Below, piece by piece: positions 34,601-39,208 of a DNA stretch of 39,208 nt (position 1 is its first letter; the number at the start of each line of letters is the position of its first letter). Below the pieces are notes generated by a model, which had not been told where the DNA came from, made no database searches, and worked only from the letters and a program-made list of their open reading frames with translations. Made by a program: the position numbers and the translations under genes. This stretch comes from Brachionus koreanus (lineage: Eukaryota > Rotifera > Eurotatoria > Ploima > Brachionidae). The stretch covers positions 222,307 to 261,514 of the forward strand of contig PJRA01000553.1 of assembly GCA_016987375.1 (NCBI GenBank). Direction: 5' to 3'.

Positions 34601-37600
34601 TCCGGGTTAATCGTTTCGTAAGAATTTTCTTGTAAAAAAATTAATTTTATTTCAAATAAAAAAATAATAAAATTTATAAAAAAAATTTATTAGAACCTAA
34701 TTCACTTTTTGATTTTTCTAATCTTTTCCTTTTTTGTATGAATTAAAAAATATTTTTATTTGAAGCAAAAAATTTATTTACCATATGAATAATAGCTTTA
34801 TTTTGGTTTAAAATTATTTGTTAAACATGAAATTTTTTTAAATACTATTATTAAAAAATAAAAAAAGACACCTTTAACGCTTGAAAGTCCGAGGGTTTTT
34901 TAGACCTATTTATTTAAAAAATAGAAACTTGAATATTTTTGATAGAAATAAAATTTTATAAAAAAGCTTTTCAATATAAAGCATTTTTGTTTTTAATTCT
35001 TTAAAAAATTTCAATTTAAAAAATAGAATTTTCAGAAAAAATATTTAACTTTTCTTCATAACTAAATTTGTAATTTTTATTAATAATCAGCCGGGCTTTC
35101 TAGAGTTAAAAGTCAAATTTTAAAATGAGCCATCTGTGAATTGGTTTTACTTATGTTGCTTTCTAAAAATATTATGCTTAAGTCTACCTAAAATGTCTTA
35201 TTTTTAGAACTATTTCAATTAGCTTAGGCTAGACCAGTTTGGAGACTCATTTGAAATCATATTCAAAAATTATTAAGTATGAAAATTCTTTTTTTTAAAT
35301 CAAGGTTAAAAAAAATTAAGAAATTTTTAAAGTTTTTGTATCAATTTTGAGAATAGATTTGGCATTAAAAAAGGAGTGTAAAAATATCAAAGACTAAAAG
35401 ATAAAATTACCTTGAATTGTACAATTTTTGAACGATTCATAGTAGTCGGCTAGATTGGTGGTAATCATGTCAATAAGTGAATATTCTTTTTGTAATTTAG
35501 AAATTATATCCGGCCTGGAAAAACAAACATTATTTTGTATTTGAGATGAAAGACTCATTTGACTAGTGCCAAATATGCCACTACTGTTCGAACTATTGAC
35601 TGAATAGTTGGCAAATTTATTAGGTGGATAGGTTCCAGTAGTGAGCTCTGAATATTGTTGCAAAATTTCCCTTATTTGTCTTAAACTGACAATAACCCAT
35701 TTGTTCTCTTTGAGCTGTTGGATGCATTTTTCTAGATATTTCAATTTTTGTGCCTCTTTGTCTGATGAACAACTGTAGTCCAATATTTTGACATGTGCTG
35801 ACACAGCCTGGTCAATTATTTCGGTCGGTGCATCCTCACTATGAGACAAATTCCATAACAAATCCAACACCTTATTTGCCATTACGCCTTCCTTATCATC
35901 TTCGGACAATGATCTGATCAGGTCGAGCAATTTTTCGCGTTGCTTTCTTGTTGCATTTGTCCAACTTTTTTGAAAACAACTAAACAAATGGTCTAGTTGT
36001 TCAGGCGAAAAGTCCCATGCCAATTTGCTAAGCAAATCGTGTACATTTTTTTCTATGGCATCATGTTTGCCAACTTGTGACTCCCAAATCTTGTCCAAGT
36101 CTTTCAAAGTGAGCGCTTTTTCCTTAATCAAAAAGCGTAAGATCTTTTCTAATTTTTCCACATACTGCGGCTGGTGCATGCAATCACGCAGAACTATGTC
36201 AATCACATCATTTTCCTGGATCCATTCGGCCATTCTTTCCGAAGTAAGCCACTCTTCGTCATTTGTTTCCAAGCGACTTGAGCCCGACAAACTGGACACC
36301 GATGAAGAGGTTCCTATTTGTATATTGTACGAAATGTTCGATATTACTTTGTTAACTTCGTTTAGTGCGTTCATTTTTCCATTAAACGAAGCAAATTTAA
36401 GAATTCGCAGAATGGTTTTCAGTCGTAAAATTTCTAAATTTCGGCATAAATCTTGCTGATCTTTGACCCTGGTCGCCAAAAGTTTAAGCCATTTGATGAC
36501 AGATGACAAAGAATCATTTTTATTTTCTGATTTACACTCTTTGGCAATGTCTTCGTCGCTTAATTTTTCAAAAAAACTCGGCACTATGTCAATTATTGGC
36601 AAAAAGTATTTTTTAATTGTGTAAGGAGTTAAAAATTCATAGCACAAGCCAAACGGCCTAAAAAAAAAAATTTTAAAAATATTTGAAAAATTTATTTTTT
36701 CATTCCGGTTATTTTACTTTAAGAGGGCTGCGATGACTTGAATGCTCAATTTTGTATTGTTGGTAAAGCGTTCAAGAAGCAAGTCGAATCCGTTTATTTC
36801 ACCAAAATAATTTAGAAAATCAACCAGCCAGCCCTTAAAAAATCAAGCGTGAAAATTTATTAAAATAATTTTATTTTTTTAATAATCTATTACATTAGGT
36901 GTTTTTAAATAGGATTTTGCATATGTAGTGGTGGTTGTAATTGTCTTTGTTTTTAGGACGCTATTCTTGTCTCCCTGAGTGTGTGTCTTGGTGTCTGTTT
37001 TAGAGTTAACTTCTTTCATTTGGATTAACAGGTCCGATTCGAGCTCTTGTTGACCGACGAAATTTGAGTTTTTTATATAGTCACTAATTTCTTTTTGCTT
37101 TCTTAACTTTAGGCTATCATTATCGTCATCTAAATCGACTAGATTGTTTTTGTTTGTTCTAGTTCCCAATGAACTAGGACTATCAATGTCTAAATTGTTC
37201 TTATCATCAATGTCGCTGTCATAGGGTGAATAAACACTTGAGTTATCGTTCTTAGCCTTTATTTGATCAATTAATTCGTCCAGCTCTTCGTGTTCGGGAC
37301 TATTTGGTGTATCATTTTCCAGGTCTTTTTCAAGTTCGTTCAAATCTATGTCTTCGCCTTCATCTTCGTCAACTTGGCCCTCATCCTCAACATCGGCATC
37401 ATCATTGATGTCACCATCTTCTTCTTCGTCCTCTTCTTCTGATTTATCATCTAGTTTTAGTTCCGCTTCCTAGATTTTAATTTTTTTAAACTATTTTTAT
37501 TTAAAAAATAAATAAATTTTTTTTTCATTATTTATGAATATTTATAAATTAAAAATTTAGAGAATTTTTTCAAGAATTTGCAAAATTTTTTTTTTAAATA

Positions 37601-38641
37601 AATTTACTAAAATATTTGACCACGATTTTTTTTTCATTTTATAAATCAATCTCAAAAAAAAATGCAAATAATTTTTCATTTAAAACTCAAATTAAATTAT
37701 TTTAAGTTAAATCAATATTTTTTTTTTAAATTTTAACAAGTTTAAAAACAATTTTTTAGTGGAAATAAGTGAAAAAAAAAAAAATTTCAATAAATTTTTT
37801 GCTTACATTTCCAAAATCGGTCTTAATCATTGACTGAGTCAGCTTTTCCTGTTCCAAATTGGCAATTTTTTCCGAATTTAAATCTTTCTCATCAGTTTCG
37901 TCGATAAAATCGTCTTTATCGCTTTTAATTAATTCATTTTGACTGGAAAATTTAATAACTCGCTTAGGTTTTTTTGAGAATTTTTTCGGAGTCGACTTTG
38001 AGTCTTCCGTTTGTGGAAGAATATTCCGAGTATAGTTTACTTTAACATTCAATTCAGCTGAGCGAATGGAATTTATTTTGTGGTATCTTAAAGAATGCTT
38101 AAAGTTTAAAGAATGCTTTACGTGCTATATGCAAACTTACTTGCACTGGGGGTTAAAAATAAGGGCTAACAAGTCTAAAAGAGGAAACCAATCATCTAGC
38201 AACTTCAATGAGCATAGTTCGATCGCTTTCAGCGTATTGTTGTATATGTGTTTCTAAATGAGATTAATTTGAATATAAAAATTAATCGAAATCTGAGAGA
38301 ATTACATAAATATCGTATTTCCAAGTGGTGACAGCGTCATCAGTAAAAATTCGAACAAAAGAGATTGTTAGACCATCTCGGAAAAATCGCTGACAGGGTT
38401 CGCTTTGTGTGTCTAGTTTTGAACGGCAGAGATTAATAGCAGCGTCGAGCAAATTCTCTAGTTCGCTTTTTGGCATCACAGGAACAATCCATCTGGGTCT
38501 AGCCAGCATCTCGTCCAGTTTGTTTAATTCATCTATGGGAAATAGAGCTTTGTCGCTTTCTTCATGTGTTTGGTTTTCTTTGATCAAGTCTTGGTCATTC
38601 TGGTAACAATCGTACGATTGATTCGTGCTTACATTGGACAT
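19457..38641 (-). CDS. USP9X: ubiquitin carboxyl-terminal hydrolase USP9X/FAF orthologue (whole gene, 14 exons)
   Basis: Cysteine-protease deubiquitinase that removes ubiquitin from many substrates in the cytoplasm; Drosophila fat facets and mammalian USP9X are the family members. Joined exons (high to low): 38641-38306, 38253-38141, 38086-37807, 37469-36894, 36833-36718, 36657-35411, 34628-34535, 34482-34140, 34089-33758, 30587-26954, 26897-26806, 21272-21131, 21073-19658, 19606-19457. The product is 2956 residues; vertebrate USP9X has about 2550-2570. An Asp/Glu-rich insertion after residue 160 accounts for most of the excess. Landmarks: N-terminal helical repeats (about 30-1140), ubiquitin-like domain (about 1150-1240), USP catalytic domain (about 1878-2277) with the Cys box at about 1888 ([10 protein letters not shown]) and His box at about 2189 (GGHYYSF), a zinc-binding CKGC/CEKC pair (about 2032-2085), a helical C-terminal part, and an acidic tail. 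All key residues are intact and all splice phases agree. Confidence 0.95.
19658..21073 (-). CDS. USP9X: USP9X exon 13 (C-terminal helical region)
   Basis: 472 codons, from [16 protein letters not shown] (compare VRGAFAKLIVFIAHFS in human) to the ND-rich stretch before the 51-nt intron. Highly conserved blocks include [83 protein letters not shown] and [20 protein letters not shown]. The stretch from about codon 25 to 90 (Ser/Asn/Thr-rich) is lineage-specific. Confidence 0.93.
21131..21272 (-). CDS. USP9X: USP9X exon 12
   Basis: Read by homology. After the acceptor TTTAAAG the exon completes an Arg codon and encodes [20 protein letters not shown], then a Gln-Trp segment and FLDCPSNE before the GTAAAC donor. 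Human has SASDWYDALCILLRHSKN and YLLECPSAE here. Entry phase is 2 and exit phase 0, both consistent with the neighbouring exons. It sits at the far side of the 5.5-kb intron. Confidence 0.88.
21311..21612. mobile_element. foldback MITE in USP9X intron 11
   Basis: Long inverted repeats of about 120 bp. The left arm starts AAAGGCATTGTAAAACAAAA and passes CATCACTTGTTCTAATGGTC, TTTGTTCTGCAAATGAAAC and TTGTTGCTTCACC. The right arm gives the same blocks inverted and ends CAATGCCTTT. A unique centre of about 60 bp (around 21425-21495) separates them. It lies about 40 bp from exon 12. No clear target-site duplication. The open frame over the right arm is only a by-product of the palindrome. Confidence 0.8.
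21613..22321. other. USP9X intron 11, no gene seen
   Basis: AT-rich intron sequence. No exon-like stretch continuing USP9X was found, and the homology on either side (exons 11 and 12) is contiguous, so none is expected. Confidence 0.45.
22322..22425 (-). mobile_element. 3' tail of a non-LTR retrotransposon (copy A)
   Basis: On the minus strand it reads GCGGCTGAAAGGAAGGACTA, then AGATCCATTTCAAACTGCCG, GGGTTTTTAAACCC and an (AAAT)n tail. The same order of words, TGGCTGAAGAAGGAAAGACTA then TTTCCATTCCGACCGGCC and GGGCTTTGCC with an AAAT tail, occurs on the plus strand at 24833-24910. An AAAT-repeat tail after a GGGCTTTGCC-like word is typical of CR1/L2-like elements. No polymerase frame is present here. 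Confidence 0.6.
22426..22806. other. USP9X intron 11, no gene seen
   Basis: AT-rich. The stretch around 22485-22515 (GAGCTTCATCGGACTGCGTG) is less AT-rich and may belong to the 5' side of the retroelement copy A, but no frame is recognisable. Confidence 0.35.
22807..22889. mobile_element. very short hAT-like MITE (83 bp)
   Basis: Ends TAGTGTTGGG and CTCAACACTA are inverted copies with one mismatch. The 8 bp on the left (ATATATTT) and right (ATTTATTT) match at 7 of 8 positions, and 8-bp duplications are the mark of hAT transposases. The body holds AACCGTACAAGCGGTCTC and a duplicated AAAAGGTTT. In AT-rich DNA a 7/8 match is weak support by itself; together with the ends it is suggestive. Confidence 0.5.
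22890..23953. other. 5' flank of the nested homeobox gene
   Basis: Within USP9X intron 11. A (TA)n run at about 23433-23446 lies 510 bp before the homeobox ATG and could serve as a TATA-like element, although such runs are common here. The segment 23450-23900 is A-rich and is a plausible 5' UTR of the plus-strand gene. No other gene seen. Confidence 0.35.
23954..24664 (+). CDS. TALE-class homeodomain transcription factor nested in a USP9X intron
   Basis: 236 codons in one exon, on the strand opposite to the host gene. Residues 1-110 are Ser/Tyr/Asn-rich and disordered-looking. The homeodomain lies at about 135-198. The three-residue PYP loop (164-166) defines the TALE class, and [18 protein letters not shown] forms the recognition helix region with W188, F189, N191 and R193. 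The closest familiar pattern is PBX ([20 protein letters not shown] in human), but there is no PBC or MEIS domain, and homeodomain position 50 is Ser instead of the usual Gly or Ile. It may belong to the spiralian-specific TALE expansion (SPILE-type), which I infer only from taxon and class. Two GGTAAG donor-like words occur in the linker (24301-24355). An in-frame 54-nt intron there is possible but the acceptor is poor. It presumably acts as a nuclear DNA-binding regulator. Confidence 0.9.
   Translation: MNQSINQSISSDMSQMYPFYNQGASWYDHSSNNSIYYSNWSSPSILTSSPQPSYPSYTYTSPETSYYFPYYTNYIQHSTYYDNSYSSSSNCSTSDCPQKNQSPINYSSKSENENLKVSSFDNNLFFTPEKPVSEKRSKIQRKQLLPDNAVDIMNEWFDDHFNNPYPTLEEKERMAKQGGITVKQVTAWFSNRRNRSQNTKPKRIRRAIEQEMHTMIDQLTYNPNQVEIIQKLKTLF
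24753..24758 (+). terminator. polyadenylation signal of the homeobox gene
   Basis: AATAAA about 90 bases after the TAG stop, embedded in ATAATAAATAAACT. The distance suits a short 3' UTR. A/T-rich context makes chance hexamers frequent. Confidence 0.5.
24833..24912 (+). mobile_element. 3' tail of a non-LTR retrotransposon (copy B)
   Basis: Reads TGGCTGAAGAAGGAAAGACT, CCATTCCGACCGGCCAGGGC, TTTGCCTAAC and then an AAAT-repeat tail (TTTAAATAAATAAATAT). Related to copy A at 22322-22425 in the opposite orientation. It follows the homeobox gene by less than 100 bp beyond its likely polyadenylation site. Confidence 0.6.
24913..25502. other. USP9X intron 11, polypyrimidine/polypurine palindrome, no gene
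   Basis: Between about 25154 and 25262 a pyrimidine-rich stretch (TTCTTCTTCTTCCTTCTCTC and following) is followed by a purine-rich one (AAAGGAAGAAGAAAGAAAAA) that is roughly its complement, giving an imperfect hairpin. The rest is plain AT-rich intron. Confidence 0.4.
25503..25784 (+). pseudogene. non-LTR retrotransposon reverse transcriptase, C-terminal fragment
   Basis: Open for about 90 codons. The core, [20 protein letters not shown] then [14 protein letters not shown], matches the conserved end of CR1/L2-like polymerases (R-x-x-F-x-x-R-(V/I)-(V/I)-N-x-W-N-x-LP ... S-(V/L)-N-x-F-K-x-x-(L/V)-D). The Arg of the usual NR(V/I)VN is Gln here and the Asn after Trp is Tyr. The catalytic domain is absent upstream, so this is a 5'-truncated copy, though without internal stops in this short part. 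Confidence 0.75.
25785..26323. other. USP9X intron 11, no gene seen
   Basis: AT-rich intron sequence with no open frame of note and no recognised repeat. It ends at the target site of the hAT-like foldback element. Confidence 0.45.
26332..26670. mobile_element. hAT-like foldback MITE with 8-bp target duplication
   Basis: Flanked on both sides by CCTAGTGG (26324-26331 and 26671-26678), an exact 8-bp duplication as made by hAT transposases. Ends GGCATTGTGAATTTTGGAAC and its inverse are identical over at least 20 bp, and arms of about 100 bp continue through AGGGTCTAATAACCGTTCTG. The left arm has extra tandem ATTTAAA units that the right arm lacks. The centre is an assembly gap bordered by a small hairpin (TGATACA / TGTATCA). 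No coding capacity. Confidence 0.85.
26442..26551. other. assembly gap (110 N)
   Basis: Run of N in the loop of the foldback element at 26332-26670. The palindromic arms are the likely cause of the break, so the true length of the loop is unknown. Confidence 0.99.
26806..26897 (-). CDS. USP9X: USP9X exon 11
   Basis: Found by homology. After TTTAATTTAG the exon encodes [20 protein letters not shown] then [10 protein letters not shown] and two bases of an Arg codon before GTAAGC. Human USP9X has [20 protein letters not shown] followed by HTKKVVRG here. Its first nine bases (AATGAGCAA) repeat a word located just before the donor of exon 10. Confidence 0.88.
26954..30587 (-). CDS. USP9X: USP9X exon 10 (ubiquitin-like and catalytic domains)
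   Basis: A single 3634-nt exon that carries residues about 1146-2357. It opens with [20 protein letters not shown], the start of the ubiquitin-like domain. It then gives helical repeats (for example [18 protein letters not shown]), the catalytic domain from [17 protein letters not shown] to NAYILFYEK, and the following helix [16 protein letters not shown]. The catalytic Cys codon is at 28361-28363 and the His codon at 27458-27460. Zinc-ligand cysteines are in ICKGCPHRY and [10 protein letters not shown] content is visibly higher than in the surrounding DNA. Confidence 0.95.
30588..30879. other. USP9X intron 9, distal part
   Basis: AT-rich intron sequence between the acceptor of exon 10 (TTTAAG) and the hAT relic. 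Nothing recognised. Confidence 0.4.
31139..31240 (+). repeat. tRNA-like (SINE-like) promoter relic
   Basis: TAGTCATAGAATAGATGG (from 31156) resembles an RNA polymerase III A box and GGTTCAATCCC (31220-31230) fits the B-box consensus GGTTCRANYCC. The spacing of about 60 bases suits a tRNA-derived unit. The stems of a real tRNA do not pair, so this is at best a decayed SINE head or tRNA pseudogene. It lies inside the hAT relic. Confidence 0.35.
31556..31827 (+). pseudogene. hAT transposase C-terminal dimerisation domain, frameshifted
   Basis: The first frame reads [37 protein letters not shown], matching the hAT-C pattern (F/Y)W-x(6)-(F/Y)P-x-(L/V)-(A/S)-x-LA-x-x-x-L-x-I-x-x-(S/T)-S-A-x-x-E-R-x-F. 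After a frameshift near 31745 the adjacent frame continues [20 protein letters not shown], which corresponds to the final R-x-x-L-K-(A/S)-N/D-M segment. The upstream RNase H-like catalytic part is missing. Confidence 0.7.
32051..33757. other. USP9X intron 9, proximal part
   Basis: AT-rich intron. Positions about 32690-32890 hold a dispersed repeat ending in CTCGGGCTTTCCAGTGTT, which has a second copy in intron 6 (about 34890-35105). No exon or RNA gene seen. Confidence 0.45.
32690..32890. repeat. dispersed intronic repeat, copy 1
   Basis: Shares, in the same order and orientation as 34890-35105, the words AAGCATTTTGTTCTTTTAAA, AGAAAAAATATTTAACTTTT, CTTCATAAGTAAATTTG and CGGGCTTTCCAG. The GC-containing end word makes chance similarity of AT-rich DNA unlikely. 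Confidence 0.55.
33758..34089 (-). CDS. USP9X: USP9X exon 9
   Basis: Acceptor TTTTTAG, then [40 protein letters not shown] and so on to YERLYPPLS plus two bases of an Arg codon before GTAAAC. Human has [20 protein letters not shown] and NLGPRLQVNQVVIHEDFI. Phase 0 in, phase 2 out. Confidence 0.93.
34140..34482 (-). CDS. USP9X: USP9X exon 8
   Basis: Completes a Lys codon after AAAAG and reads [60 protein letters not shown] and ends LIGLDYLWK before GTAATT. This is one of the best conserved parts of the N-terminal half (human [20 protein letters not shown]). Flanked by introns of 52 and 50 nt. Confidence 0.95.
34535..34628 (-). CDS. USP9X: USP9X exon 7 (short)
   Basis: Ninety-four nt, found by homology. 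After the acceptor TTTTTTTACAAG it encodes (E)[19 protein letters not shown] and [12 protein letters not shown], matching the human segment that ends SHVQEVQERLNFLR. Phase 1 in, phase 2 out, consistent with exons 6 and 8. Confidence 0.88.
34629..35410. other. USP9X intron 6 (782 nt)
   Basis: Contains the second copy of the dispersed repeat described at 32690-32890 (here about 34890-35105). No other feature. Confidence 0.5.
34890..35105. repeat. dispersed intronic repeat, copy 2
   Basis: Partner of 32690-32890 in the same orientation. It ends CCGGGCTTTCTAGAGTT, with CAGAAAAAATATTTAACTTT and TTCTTCATAACTAAATTTG upstream. Copies differ at scattered positions and by short indels, so they are old. 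Confidence 0.55.
35411..36657 (-). CDS. USP9X: USP9X exon 6
   Basis: 1247 nt. Begins after T-rich acceptor with [20 protein letters not shown] and contains nearly invariant stretches such as [78 protein letters not shown] and [20 protein letters not shown]. It ends [13 protein letters not shown] with one base of the next codon. These are the helical (armadillo-like) repeats of the family. Confidence 0.96.
36718..36833 (-). CDS. USP9X: USP9X exon 5
   Basis: Found by homology. [20 protein letters not shown] then [18 protein letters not shown], ending two bases into a Lys codon before GTAAAA. Human has [20 protein letters not shown] and NVQIIAALIK. Flanked by two 60-nt introns. Confidence 0.92.
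36894..37469 (-). CDS. USP9X: USP9X exon 4 (lineage-specific acidic insertion)
   Basis: 192 codons, open from the acceptor TTAAAATCTAG. The first third is almost pure Asp/Glu ([20 protein letters not shown]), followed by Asp/Asn/Ser- and Lys/Thr-rich sequence ending [12 protein letters not shown] before GTAATA. Human USP9X has only about 35 residues for all of this and the previous exon. It is probably a disordered loop. It would be easy to miss or mis-predict because it has no homology; the phase-0 junctions on both sides and the absence of stops are the evidence. Confidence 0.75.
37807..38086 (-). CDS. USP9X: USP9X exon 3
   Basis: The acceptor TTCTTTAAG completes a Lys codon, giving [20 protein letters not shown] at the join, which aligns with human CKFHIYNGTRPCES. 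After that it becomes a lineage-specific Lys/Glu/Asp-rich stretch ([20 protein letters not shown]) up to TDFGN before GTAAGC. A nearer acceptor (GCTCAG) would break the frame, so the farther one is chosen. Confidence 0.82.
38141..38253 (-). CDS. USP9X: USP9X exon 2
   Basis: Found by homology. After CATTTAG it encodes [20 protein letters not shown] and [17 protein letters not shown] plus two bases before GTAAGT. Human has [20 protein letters not shown] and DWFPLLELLAMALNPHC. Confidence 0.93.
38306..38641 (-). CDS. USP9X: USP9X exon 1 (start codon)
   Basis: The ATG at 38639-38641 opens a polar N-terminus. [20 protein letters not shown] then [20 protein letters not shown] and [20 protein letters not shown] follow. 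Human has [20 protein letters not shown] and [20 protein letters not shown]. Ends WKYDIY before GTAATT. The start leaves about 35 residues before the conserved part, fewer than the roughly 45 in human, which is reasonable for a variable N-terminus. Confidence 0.95.
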
Positions 38642-39208
38642 TATTTAAACTTTTTATAGAAAAATTTTAATTAACTAAGAGGTAATTATAAAATTTCAAA
38701 ACGAAAAATAAAGTAAAATAGATTTGAAAAGAGTTAGATGATGAATGGTGATTTTGAAATTTGTGTATAATTTAACATAGCTGATGCTTAAGAGCTTTAT
38801 AATGTTCATTTTTGAATTTTTTTCTCTTCTAAAAAATTTATAATTTCAAATATAATCGGGCTCAAATGACAGTGGGTGTTCGATTGGATAATAAGCTAGT
38901 ATGTGTATTATATACGTTGATTTTTTTGGAACATTTTTTTCATTCACGTCTTTTTTTTTCTTATTCTAAATTTGAAAATTATTTTTAAATAAATTAAAAA
39001 AATATTAATAAAATAATAATAATTAATTTTTTTCTTTTCCATATATAAATTATTTGAATGTTATCACAGCAGTAGAATACTAATAAAATCAGTAACGATA
39101 AGAAGTAATATGCAAAAATTAAACATAAATTAAAATGCATGGAATTAATGATCAAAATAATTTCATAAATTTTTCAGAAGAAAATTCTCAAAGAAAATAA
39201 TTTTTTTT
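38642..39208. other. 5' flank of USP9X, right edge
   Basis: AT-rich upstream region with the presumed promoter and 5' UTR. No TATA box is convincing and no exon of a neighbouring gene is seen. A less AT-rich patch at about 38855-38910 (AATCGGGCTCAAATGACAGT) has no recognisable identity. Confidence 0.4.

Noticed and set aside
36025..36459. 144-codon plus-strand frame
   Set aside because: Antisense shadow of USP9X exon 6.
38066..38073. GCTCAG acceptor (just upstream of 38057) as the start of USP9X exon 3
   Set aside because: With the phase-2 donor of exon 2 it gives an immediate stop; the acceptor at 38087-38088 keeps the frame and restores homology to the human protein.
38066..38606. Plus-strand frames of 63 and 65 codons
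   Set aside because: Antisense shadows of USP9X exons 1-3.
1..39208. CRISPR array, rRNA genes, intact tRNA genes, bacterial operons
   Set aside because: None seen; introns and gene families show animal nuclear DNA.

Overview
The window is eukaryotic nuclear DNA from an animal. It is very AT-rich, with many spliceosomal introns only 50-60 nt long, genes far apart, and much decayed transposon sequence. An ancient animal deubiquitinase gene (USP9X/faf), a neuropeptide-type GPCR, a TALE homeobox gene and Tc1/hAT/non-LTR relics fit a small, AT-rich spiralian genome. My best guess is a monogonont rotifer such as Brachionus. This is inference; no species marker is present.

Layout. Positions 1-3998 hold intergenic DNA with a foldback element (175-546), an AT-rich palindromic repeat patch (about 1085-1450) and a 580-bp inverted-repeat element (3342-3921). 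Positions 3999-5294 (-) are an intronless class A GPCR. Positions 5295-19456 are a long gene-poor stretch with a Tc1/mariner-type MITE (6522-6818), repeats of an AGTCAAGTC-rich family, two dead Tc1-like transposase copies in opposite orientation (12031-12705 and 17395-17640), an assembly gap (13603-13656) and a non-LTR reverse transcriptase tail (18682-18870).

Positions 19457-38641 (-) are one large gene, the orthologue of the ubiquitin hydrolase USP9X/FAF. I joined 14 exons by reading splice sites and checking phase and homology at every junction. The total is 8871 nt including the stop, or 2956 residues. All 13 introns are GT-AG. Nine are 50-60 nt. The longest two (3170 nt and 5533 nt) are packed with repeats. 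The 5.5-kb intron contains a complete single-exon TALE homeobox gene on the opposite strand (23954-24664), flanked by non-LTR retrotransposon tails and MITEs, plus a foldback MITE that carries the second assembly gap. The 3.2-kb intron holds a dead hAT transposon with recognisable ends and the C-terminal dimerisation domain of its transposase.

Functionally the three host genes are unrelated: ubiquitin-chain editing (USP9X), neuropeptide or amine signalling (GPCR) and transcriptional control (homeobox). The only organisational link is the nesting of the homeobox gene inside USP9X. I found no CRISPR, rRNA, operon or intact mobile element. Intact tRNA genes are also absent; one tRNA-like (SINE-like) promoter relic is described.
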